From JBMNQH01 sp050944035 (GTDB taxonomy: Bacteria > Bacillota > Clostridia > Oscillospirales > Oscillospiraceae): a stretch of DNA of 6,227 nucleotides. Below, in pieces: positions 1-6,227 of the stretch; the first letter of the stretch is position 1; every line of letters starts with the position of its first letter. Where the stretch lies: positions 1 through 6,227 of the forward strand of contig JBMNQH010000043.1 of assembly GCA_050944035.1 (NCBI GenBank), given 5' to 3'. The position numbers and the translations under genes are program-made. The notes under the pieces were generated by a model that searched no databases, had not been told where the DNA came from, and saw only the letters and a list, made by a program, of their open reading frames with translations.

Positions 1-7
1 ATCTCGA

Positions 8-17
8 CCACCTCCTT
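8..17 (-). promoter_or_regulatory. Strong ribosome binding site for a gene starting at the window edge
   Basis: AAGGAGGTGG lies 22 bases past the pglX stop. Its AGGAGG core is followed by eight bases and then AT at positions 2-1, the last bases seen on this strand. An ATG starting at position 2 would fit if the next base is G. In BREX-1 the next gene is commonly pglZ. An ATG at 20 overlaps the ribosome binding site itself and has no site of its own, so it is less likely to be the start. Confidence 0.55.
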
Positions 18-39
18 CATGATTTCGTGCTACTTCTAA

Positions 40-3000
40 TTATATCTTTGCCAGAACGGCGTATTTCTTTCCGTCGCTGGCGGTTTGGATTTTTTCGTAA
101 TTGACCTTTACGCCGTCGTCCAAGTCTAGCTCGATGCGGCTCAGGGCGAGGTGGGCGATCATTTCGTCGTAGTCGCGGCATTCTTTCAGCTGCTTTTGCA
201 GCTTTTCCTTCCGCTTGGTGGAAGCGGCCACCTCGCGGGCGTTGGTGCTGTGGTCGATCATGTCCTGCATCCGGTTGATCTCCGACTCGTAAACGCGCTG
301 CATTTTGTGGAGGTAGTCCACGCGGAGATTGCCGATGGTGTCCGGCGTGTAGCGATGGAGGTAAATCAGCGCCTTGAAGCCGTTCTGCTTGCCGCTGTCA
401 AACAGCCAGTAAATCGGACGCTTCTGGTAGGTCTTGCAGTGGTCTTTGAAGAAGTCCTTGAGGAAGTAGCTGCGGATGATCTCCCGGCTGCTGTTGCCCT
501 TGCCGCCCAGCGCCCCGGCGATGAAGTCCAGATTATCTTCCAGCGTGTCCGCGCCGTAGACGGCTTTCAGCCAGCTGCACAGGCGGGAAACAATATCATC
601 TTCCAGATACTCTTCGTCGGTGATAGGGATAACGCCATCCACATCCGGCTCATAAGAAAGCGAAGTAGCATCTTCCCAATTTTCTGCATCATGGAATTTG
701 GGGTAGTGATAATTCGCCAGAGATATTCCAGCATACCCGCCGTCAATCGGATCACCCTGTTCATTAAGAGCAGCTTGTCCTTTGAATTTCCAATATACAG
801 AATCAAAATTGCCTCCGGCAAAAATAAGCCCCTGTCTATCCAGAGAGTACCGCCCAAACATACAGCCCACGGCGTAGGAGAGCAGCGAAACAACCTCGTC
901 CCGCTTGGTGCGGACATAGCTGCTGCCCTGCATGGATTCTGGCACATCGTCTTTGGTATCGAATATGCGGTGAACAGTAACATCCTTATCCGCCACCTCC
1001 GGGGTCAACTCGTCCTGCAAGCCGTAGATGTCGATGAAGATACGGTTCAATTCTTCCTCGTTGGCTTTCAGCTTTTCAAATCGCCCTTCGCATTCCAGTT
1101 TCCATGCGTTATAGGCAGAGGAAAGGCGCATGACAGGCGGATGGTCACCCCAAGCGTATGCACCAGCCAATTGCAACCGAACAAGTGGATGTCGCTGAAA
1201 GTCCCATGAGGTTTCATAGGAATCCCAATCAAATTTACTCAACGAAATGCATTTTTCTGTAATATCACAGATTATCTTTTCATTACCAATGTTAAAGAGA
1301 AAAGGAACCTTTGATACATTTCCCACTTCAAAGCTTACCGTTGGTGACAAAAAATCAAGATAGCTCTTAGCAACTTTGCTACACATCAGCGCAAGCCCAT
1401 ATTTTATGCTCTTAGATTTTGCAAACATCATAGAGCCTCGTGCGTCAAAGCCAAATCCCTTTGGCGTATACCGAAGACTAAAACTACCGTTGGTAATAAT
1501 TGACCAGCTCGCACCTTCTTTTCCAAAATATTGTATGTTTTGTGGGCGGGAAAGGATTCTGCCCTTTTCATTCTTAAAGTTTCGTATTTCAAAGCCCTCG
1601 TGTTCCCAGTTGACTACAAGATCATTGTTCCCATACCACTTTCGATATTCACCTCCTTTGTTATACGGAAGCCACTTCCCATTTTGTTTCGAAAAATCGT
1701 CGATAGAAAATGCATTGGTTACTAATTTGTGTGAAGAAATTTCTGCCCACCTTCGAAGAAAACGCTCATTATCGGCGGTTATTAAGCCTTGCTTCAATTC
1801 GTAAACTTCACCTAAAGAAGGCGCGTCCAAGAAATGTTTCAGCATAACCTCACTTGCCCAGTATGCAATCGGCATACCTGGAATTACATCAAAAATATCA
1901 TACTCGATACTTCTGTCTCTTTTCCCTCTCAAAGGGAAGCAGACTGGTTTATCATTTGTAATATCTTTTGCTGATACAAAATTAAAAACGGCTCTGTATT
2001 TTTTCAGGCGAATTTTTCGAATATTAGATACCGCTGTGCCAAATGCAATTCCCATGACCATATTGCCCATGTGCAGCATATTATTGAGTGTATAACGCGT
2101 AAGGAGATTACTTCTCATTTTTTCAAAACTACTCAAAAAAAGCCAAGACTGCATCGTCACCATGCAGTTATAGCCATATTTCTTGGAAAAGGCGAGTCCT
2201 TTTTCGATAAATATAGAGAACAAATCAGATTTTGTGTCAGCGTAGTTTGTATTTACATACTCTCCAAGTTTAGGTGACATACTCTTGGCCCCCATATACG
2301 GCGGATTTGTCACCACCACATCGTACTTCTGCGCCAGTGCTTCCGCTACACGGATCAGCGGTAGAATGGTGTTCAGGGCAGCGTCCCGGTGGAAGCTGAT
2401 GTCATTCTGCACTTCCTCCGCACGGGCGTACAGCGCGGCAAAATCCACCGGGGAAACCGTCAGGATGGAGCCGTATTCCTTCGCATCGCGCAGGTCGTTC
2501 ATGATGCTGTTCAGCGCGGATTTCAGCTTCGGGTCGTTGTTCGCAAAGTAATCCCGCGTGAAAGCATCGATGCCGTTGCTCTCCGCAATCGCATAGACAT
2601 GGGGCTGAATGCCGCGTGAGAAGATACGGCGGTCATACTGGCGGGCTTTCATCATGACGGCGAAATAGGCGAGCTGTGCCGCGCGCTCGTCAATGTCCAG
2701 ACCATACAGATTGTGTTCAAGAATGCACTGTGCTGCATCACGCTGGCTGTATCCGTCGTTTTCGTACATCTGCATCAGCACATCGAAGGCGTACACCAAG
2801 ATATGGCCGCTGCCCATGCAGGGGTCAATGACCTTGATGTCCCGGACATCCTTGTATTCGCTCTGCCGCTGGATTTCGTCCAGCTGCTGGCGGACTTCCC
2901 TGGTCTGAGCGGCCTCCGGCAGATAATACTTCCAGCCCATCTGCCCGGCGATTTCCTTTTCGTTGGCGATGCGCTTTGCCTCCGTCTCCTCCCAAGTCAT

Positions 3001-3894
3001 TTCCTCTGGGGCGCGGCCATCGGCAAAAACGCCCTGTTCTTTCCGCTTGTCGATGAAGATGCGGCCAAGGCTGTTTTCCACCATATAGCGGACGATCCAG
3101 TCCGGCGTGAAAAGCTGGGTGACGGCGGGGATTTCCTCTTTGGTGATTTTGCCGTTCTTGGCAAAAGCGGCGTTTTTCGGCTCGGTGTTGTAATACTGGT
3201 ACAGCCATCCGATGATCTCCACCTGACCGCCTTTTTCGATGTTGAAATCATCCTCATCAATGTCATGGATCAGGTGGTATACGACGCCCTCCTGATCCAC
3301 TACTGAGAGGTTCAGCAGCAGTTCGGTGTAGTCGCTGGTCTTTTCAAACAGGGCGGGGAGGATCTCGTTCAGGGCGTTGCACTGCTTGATGAACAGCAGG
3401 CGGAACAGCTCGTCCAGCTTATTTTCGGTTTTCAGGCGCAGGACGGTCTCTTCCTCGGCGGGGGTGAACGCCAACTCCGCGTCAAAGGGTGTTGTCACCA
3501 GATCCGGCTCAATCTTGCCGCTTTCGGAAGACAGGACGCGGATATGAGAGGGAAGATAGTCGTTGACCTCCATGAAACGGATGGCGATCAGCCGGTTGAA
3601 CCAGGTGTAGGCAACCTCTTCCAGAATGTATTTATAAGCTGTGGCGTAATTGCTGTCTTTCTCTTTCCTGCGGATCACCTCCGCCAGCTTCTTTCGCTGG
3701 GGGATTGCCTCACCAGTGATGGCATACGGCTCAGCAGTTCCGATGTCATAGAACTCCATCGTCCCGGTAGACTGCGGCAGCGGTTCTTTGATGCCGTCCG
3801 CTGTAATGCCCATCAATCCGGCACGGTACTGGATGTCCGCAATCAGCTTATTCCGCGCCCAGATTGCAAAATTTTTTATGGCTGTTTTATTCAT
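40..3894 (-). CDS. pglX: BREX-1 adenine-specific DNA methyltransferase PglX
   Basis: PglX is the N6-adenine methyltransferase that marks host DNA at the BREX recognition motif and is also required for defence. The gene encodes 1284 residues, the usual size. The start at 3894 gives MNKTAIKNFAIWARNKL, the familiar PglX N-terminus, and has a good ribosome binding site; the in-frame ATG at 3921 lacks one. Motifs in order: QLFTPDWIVRYMVENSLG (about 260-277, motif X region), DPCMGSGHIL (357-366, SAM-binding motif I), NPPY (530-533, catalytic motif IV), a presumed target-recognition region (about 540-890), SWDF near 897, RPIYWLFDSGKQNGF (from 1159), and a C-terminal coiled coil (about 1198-1248). 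All key residues are present and the frame is unbroken. It overlaps the upstream gene by eight bases. Codons about 539-898 are about 38% GC, far below the rest, suggesting a swapped specificity domain. The methylated motif cannot be read from the sequence. Confidence 0.95.
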   Translation of the reverse strand: MNKTAIKNFAIWARNKLIADIQYRAGLMGITADGIKEPLPQSTGTMEFYDIGTAEPYAITGEAIPQRKKLAEVIRRKEKDSNYATAYKYILEEVAYTWFNRLIAIRFMEVNDYLPSHIRVLSSESGKIEPDLVTTPFDAELAFTPAEEETVLRLKTENKLDELFRLLFIKQCNALNEILPALFEKTSDYTELLLNLSVVDQEGVVYHLIHDIDEDDFNIEKGGQVEIIGWLYQYYNTEPKNAAFAKNGKITKEEIPAVTQLFTPDWIVRYMVENSLGRIFIDKRKEQGVFADGRAPEEMTWEETEAKRIANEKEIAGQMGWKYYLPEAAQTREVRQQLDEIQRQSEYKDVRDIKVIDPCMGSGHILVYAFDVLMQMYENDGYSQRDAAQCILEHNLYGLDIDERAAQLAYFAVMMKARQYDRRIFSRGIQPHVYAIAESNGIDAFTRDYFANNDPKLKSALNSIMNDLRDAKEYGSILTVSPVDFAALYARAEEVQNDISFHRDAALNTILPLIRVAEALAQKYDVVVTNPPYMGAKSMSPKLGEYVNTNYADTKSDLFSIFIEKGLAFSKKYGYNCMVTMQSWLFLSSFEKMRSNLLTRYTLNNMLHMGNMVMGIAFGTAVSNIRKIRLKKYRAVFNFVSAKDITNDKPVCFPLRGKRDRSIEYDIFDVIPGMPIAYWASEVMLKHFLDAPSLGEVYELKQGLITADNERFLRRWAEISSHKLVTNAFSIDDFSKQNGKWLPYNKGGEYRKWYGNNDLVVNWEHEGFEIRNFKNEKGRILSRPQNIQYFGKEGASWSIITNGSFSLRYTPKGFGFDARGSMMFAKSKSIKYGLALMCSKVAKSYLDFLSPTVSFEVGNVSKVPFLFNIGNEKIICDITEKCISLSKFDWDSYETSWDFQRHPLVRLQLAGAYAWGDHPPVMRLSSAYNAWKLECEGRFEKLKANEEELNRIFIDIYGLQDELTPEVADKDVTVHRIFDTKDDVPESMQGSSYVRTKRDEVVSLLSYAVGCMFGRYSLDRQGLIFAGGNFDSVYWKFKGQAALNEQGDPIDGGYAGISLANYHYPKFHDAENWEDATSLSYEPDVDGVIPITDEEYLEDDIVSRLCSWLKAVYGADTLEDNLDFIAGALGGKGNSSREIIRSYFLKDFFKDHCKTYQKRPIYWLFDSGKQNGFKALIYLHRYTPDTIGNLRVDYLHKMQRVYESEINRMQDMIDHSTNAREVAASTKRKEKLQKQLKECRDYDEMIAHLALSRIELDLDDGVKVNYEKIQTASDGKKYAVLAKI
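1201..2280 (-). other. Low-GC block of pglX covering the presumed target-recognition region
   Basis: Hand count gives about 38% GC for 1261-2280 and 37% for 1201-1260, against 58% for 2281-2700 and roughly 52-57% just beyond the other end (1081-1200). The block covers PglX residues about 539-898. It runs from just after NPPY, through the late methyltransferase motifs and the presumed specificity region, to SWDF. The reading frame crosses both borders cleanly. Exchange of this block between pglX alleles is the likely cause, by inference. Confidence 0.7.
2296..2307 (-). other. PglX catalytic motif IV (NPPY)
   Basis: Residues 530-533 of PglX, preceded by DVVVT. NPPY is the catalytic motif of N6-adenine methyltransferases and is intact, so the enzyme is predicted to be active. 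The sharp fall in GC content begins about 20 bases downstream in the reading direction. Confidence 0.92.
2797..2826 (-). other. PglX SAM-binding motif I (DPCMGSGHIL)
   Basis: Residues 357-366 of PglX. The DPxxGSGH form of methyltransferase motif I binds S-adenosylmethionine and is intact. Confidence 0.9.
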
Positions 3895-4519
3895 GGTACG
3901 GATCTCCTTTACCTGACTCATCGTGATATGCTTGCATTAGAGTTCGGTTTTTCAGTGTAACCTCAATCTTCGAGATAATCTTTGCTGGGTCTAAATCCTT
4001 ATGGTCACTCGTGAGTTGTCCCTTTTCGGGCTTGATAAAATACTGTACTTTATCCTTAGTTCCAATATAACTTATATAAAGAACAACTATCGTGTCCCCA
4101 TCCTTATCGGTCTTGACATTCGTAGTCAGAGAATATTCTGGTGTAGGCTTGACTTTTTCTTTCAATTCAGGTATATACCAGTCATCCAATCGGACAAGTT
4201 GTGCATCCTTAAATATGTCACGATTTAGAGCCCTTAAACAACGCGAACGGAGAAGTTTGATGTTACCAATCTCAATTTCATTTTTACATTTCGGACAAGA
4301 TAAAATGGCGGTGTCAAAGTCATAGTCTAATTCGATCTCAGGATGCTTGGTACAATGAAAATGTATTCCTTCCTGATCGCAAAAATAGAGGTTCTGGAAC
4401 TTTACTTTTTCTGTATGAAAGTTAGTACAATCTCCCCGTTCAATGCTGCTACCATTAAAGAGTGAGCACTTTCTGAAAGATATTTCATCGTCCAGTCTAT
4501 AAATCATTTTCTTATCCAT
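3887..4519 (-). CDS. Unrecognised 210-aa protein with putative zinc ribbon, BREX accessory candidate
   Basis: I do not recognise this protein, and it is not one of the six core BREX-1 proteins. A candidate zinc ribbon is formed by CTKH (residues 56-59) and CPKC (75-78), separated by a 15-residue acidic stretch. Further cysteines lie at 18, 31, 47 and 94. The N-terminal part (about 1-90) is Cys-rich. The C-terminal half (about 120-195) alternates hydrophobic and polar residues, for example TIVVLYISYIG, suggesting a beta-rich domain. There is no signal peptide or membrane helix. The gene follows brxC after 26 bases and its stop lies inside the pglX start, so it is almost certainly co-transcribed and made together with PglX. 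Its GC content is about 38% by hand count, against about 55% for adjacent brxC sequence, suggesting separate acquisition. A nucleic-acid- or protein-binding helper of BREX is possible, but function is unknown. Confidence 0.85.
   Translation of the reverse strand: MDKKMIYRLDDEISFRKCSLFNGSSIERGDCTNFHTEKVKFQNLYFCDQEGIHFHCTKHPEIELDYDFDTAILSCPKCKNEIEIGNIKLLRSRCLRALNRDIFKDAQLVRLDDWYIPELKEKVKPTPEYSLTTNVKTDKDGDTIVVLYISYIGTKDKVQYFIKPEKGQLTSDHKDLDPAKIISKIEVTLKNRTLMQAYHDESGKGDPYHE
3904..3910 (-). promoter_or_regulatory. Ribosome binding site of pglX, inside the upstream gene
   Basis: AAAGGAG lies nine bases upstream of the ATG at 3894. It sits within the last codons of the 210-codon gene (encoding GKGDPYHE). 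It decides the pglX start: the in-frame ATG at 3921 would add nine residues and has no Shine-Dalgarno before it. Confidence 0.8.
4286..4352 (-). other. Putative zinc-ribbon motif (CxxH...CxxC)
   Basis: Encodes Cys56-Thr-Lys-His59, then 15 residues, then Cys75-Pro-Lys-Cys78 of the 210-residue protein. The CPKC knuckle followed by a short charged strand (KNEIEI) is a classic zinc-ribbon half. The first half has His in place of the second Cys. Metal binding is inferred from spacing only. Confidence 0.6.
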
Positions 4520-4525
4520 TTCATT

Positions 4526-4531
4526 CTCCCC
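4526..4531 (-). promoter_or_regulatory. Ribosome binding site of the 210-codon gene
   Basis: GGGGAG lies six bases upstream of the ATG at 4519, inside the 26-base gap after the brxC stop. An ATG at 4524 in another frame falls between the two and is too close to this site to be used well. The site supports the start at 4519 over the in-frame ATG at 4507. Confidence 0.6.
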
Positions 4532-4545
4532 TTTTGTCTAGCGCA

Positions 4546-6227
4546 TCAAAATTCCACATTGACAATCGTGTCTTCGTCCAGTTGCGCTTCCAGTGACTTG
4601 CGAAGGCTGTCCATGTATCGGTCAATGTCCTCTTTGCTTTCCAGACGCCAAGAAGCCGTTCCCGTCATCATCTTGATGGAAACATTCTTCGTCTTGCGGA
4701 TTTTCACTGGCGCAGGGGCAACGGGCACTTCCGGTGCGGCTTTTCCGCTCTGCTTGGCTTCCTCTGCCTGACGGCGTGCCTCTTCCTCCGCCTTTTGCTT
4801 TGCCAGTTTGCGGTCAAGCTCGTCCATTTCATTGAGCAGCCGAAGTTTCAAAGCATCGGCCTTGTCTGCATAGCTTCTCAGTGTAGAGACATTGTTGCAG
4901 TGGGTGGCTCCGTCCTGAATTTCTTGGAACTTCTCATAGTAAGCCGTCCGCTTCTGGTCGTTGTACTCTTTGGTGGAAAGCACCTCCAAAACACGCTTCC
5001 ACGCCTGATCAATCGAATCGAGAACAGGGGCGGATTCCTGCTGCAATATCTTGACATAGCAGGACATGAAGCGTTCACGCAGCTCAGGCAGCTTCGGGAT
5101 GTTGGCGTAGGGCTTTTCCTGCCGGGTAATGGAGCGCATCTGTGCGACGATATTTTCCAGCTCGTCATTGACAATATAGGTCTTACTGTCATCGAAGATT
5201 GCAAGCATATCCAGCGCACGGGAAAAGATGTTGGATTGTTCACCTGCAAAGAAGGTTTTGACCGGTTCGTAGTCCTCTGCAAAGTCAAAGAAATCATCCC
5301 GCTTCTTGGAAACGGTTGTAAAGAAGTCCAAAGCAGACTGAATCTGAACGACAGACTGCATCAGCGCTTTTCCGTTGGACAGAACCTTTTTCCCCGGATA
5401 AGGGTACTGTTTATAATTCACTTCCAGACGCTCGATTTCATAAATCGTGTTTTGCGCGTAACGCTGGAAGTTCTTCATGATGGTATCTTCGTCTTCCGCC
5501 GCAGTGGCCGCACCGAAGGTTTCCTTCATCACATCCCGGACTGCTTTTTTGTCCTTATCGCTGACACGGATGCGCTCTTCCATCAGGAGCTTTTCTGCAA
5601 ACGCTTTTTTGGTGATAAACCCGATGATCTCTTCCTCTGTCTTGTTATTCAGGCTGACCGCAGCACCGTTGACGGTGAAAGACAGGTCGCCGCGCTTAAA
5701 GAGCCTCGCTACCAGCCAATTCACATCGTCCTCCACAAAGCCGTAAGGAGCCTTCATGAAGCGATCCTTCACCGTCTTCATGGAAGTTTTCATGTGATTG
5801 CGCGTATTCATGGCGATAAAGCCCTGTACATCATCCAGCGCATGGGCATTGCTCTCTGTGCCGCCTTCCAGAGAAAGGGCAAGCTGGTTGCTCTGATGGA
5901 GCATCTTGCGGATCTCTGCCTCGCCCATCGGTGCATCAATGTAGGAAAGCTTGTGGTAAACCGTCTGCACCAACCGACCAATGGCTTCATTGATCCGGCT
6001 GCTGACTTCTTTCCCGTTTACGCGGATAACATCGCCGTTCACATAGATGGTCGCTTCTTTCAGTGCTTCGGTCAGGTAGAGCTTGGCGTTTTGGTTGCGT
6101 TCCCGCATTTCCACACGCTTTGCCTCTTTGATCGTCTCGTACTTGGCAAGCTGTGTGGAAGTGTTTTTCCGAAGGAAGCCTTCGATTTTCAGGTAGGCTT
6201 GGATTTCCGTCAGGAACTCAGCATCAT
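4546..6227 (-). CDS. brxC: BREX type 1 protein BrxC, C-terminal part (5' end outside window)
   Basis: This is the C-terminal 559 codons of BrxC, the large P-loop ATPase of BREX-1 phage defence, which is usually about 1200 residues. The frame is open to the right window edge (first whole codon at 6225), so a GTG at 6114 is internal and not a start. The Walker ATPase part lies upstream and cannot be seen. What is visible is mostly helical and charged. It ends in a Lys/Glu/Ala-rich coiled coil and an Ala/Pro linker (visible residues about 466-507), then a compact tail with KNVSIKMMTG, SWRLESKEDIDRYMDSLR and the final DEDTIVNVEF, which I recognise as typical of BrxC C-termini. No frameshift is seen. 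The gene leads into the next one after a 26-base gap, and pglX follows, as expected for BREX-1. The family call is from memory of family sequence character; the ATPase role is family knowledge. Confidence 0.9.
   Translation of the reverse strand, partial: DAEFLTEIQAYLKIEGFLRKNTSTQLAKYETIKEAKRVEMRERNQNAKLYLTEALKEATIYVNGDVIRVNGKEVSSRINEAIGRLVQTVYHKLSYIDAPMGEAEIRKMLHQSNQLALSLEGGTESNAHALDDVQGFIAMNTRNHMKTSMKTVKDRFMKAPYGFVEDDVNWLVARLFKRGDLSFTVNGAAVSLNNKTEEEIIGFITKKAFAEKLLMEERIRVSDKDKKAVRDVMKETFGAATAAEDEDTIMKNFQRYAQNTIYEIERLEVNYKQYPYPGKKVLSNGKALMQSVVQIQSALDFFTTVSKKRDDFFDFAEDYEPVKTFFAGEQSNIFSRALDMLAIFDDSKTYIVNDELENIVAQMRSITRQEKPYANIPKLPELRERFMSCYVKILQQESAPVLDSIDQAWKRVLEVLSTKEYNDQKRTAYYEKFQEIQDGATHCNNVSTLRSYADKADALKLRLLNEMDELDRKLAKQKAEEEARRQAEEAKQSGKAAPEVPVAPAPVKIRKTKNVSIKMMTGTASWRLESKEDIDRYMDSLRKSLEAQLDEDTIVNVEF
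4705..4830 (-). other. BrxC coiled-coil and Ala/Pro linker region
   Basis: Low-complexity segment in the BrxC tail. A run of Lys/Glu/Ala/Arg/Gln residues with the core KQKAEEEARRQAEEAKQ is followed by an Ala/Pro/Val stretch (PEVPVAPAPVK). It probably forms a helix and a flexible hinge before the conserved C-terminal domain. The structural reading is inferred from composition only. Confidence 0.55.

Noticed and set aside
151..1209. A 352-codon open frame on the plus strand, opposite the 3' part of pglX
   Set aside because: It is antisense to well-conserved PglX C-terminal sequence. Its translation is rich in Val, Ala and Leu with no recognisable domain, and long antisense frames are common opposite GC-rich genes.
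2118..2141. Homopolymer runs (six T, then seven A) inside pglX as possible phase-variation tracts
   Set aside because: They are short and lie in the low-GC block where such runs are expected. I saw no longer tract, no recombinase gene and no duplicated pglX segment in the window to suggest switching.
2713..3306. A 197-codon plus-strand open frame opposite the PglX motif region
   Set aside because: It is a shadow of the pglX frame covering motif I and motif X. It has no family resemblance and no neighbours on its strand.
3895..3921. The longer pglX start (ATG at 3921)
   Set aside because: There is no ribosome binding site before it. The ATG at 3894 has AAAGGAG at good spacing and gives the familiar MNKTAIKNFAI N-terminus.
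4546..6114. A complete 522-codon gene starting with GTG at 6114
   Set aside because: The same frame stays open to the window edge and the added residues continue the BrxC-like helical sequence, so this is the tail of a truncated brxC.

Overview
The window holds three consecutive genes, all on the minus strand, from a BREX type 1 phage-defence operon. In transcription order they are the C-terminal 559 codons of brxC (4546 to the right edge), an unrecognised 210-codon gene with a putative zinc ribbon (3887-4519), and a complete pglX adenine methyltransferase gene (40-3894). The left edge (1-39) is a short intergenic stretch. It carries a strong Shine-Dalgarno, apparently for another gene starting at the very edge; in BREX-1 the expected next gene is pglZ, but that gene is not visible here.

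The strong AGGAGG-type ribosome binding sites, tight spacing and roughly 53-58% GC core genes fit a gut-type Clostridia (Firmicutes) genome. This is an inference from style and protein character; there is no rRNA or marker gene to settle it. The dense same-strand packing (26-base gap, 8-base overlap, 37-base gap) indicates one transcript. I see no promoter, terminator, tRNA, CRISPR array or insertion sequence.

In BREX-1, PglX methylates adenine in a host-specific asymmetric motif to mark self DNA. BrxC is a large P-loop ATPase needed for defence, with PglZ, BrxL, BrxA and BrxB as the other core proteins. The core order brxC-pglX is broken here by the 210-codon gene, whose stop overlaps the pglX start, so the two are probably translationally coupled.

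Base composition is a mosaic. By hand count, the 210-codon gene is about 38% GC, and so is an internal block of pglX (about 1201-2280) that begins just after the NPPY catalytic motif and ends near a conserved SWDF motif. The DNA either side of the pglX block is about 52-58% GC. This looks like replacement of the target-recognition part of PglX, plus an inserted accessory gene, within an otherwise conserved operon. The accessory gene and the swapped specificity block are the main points of interest.
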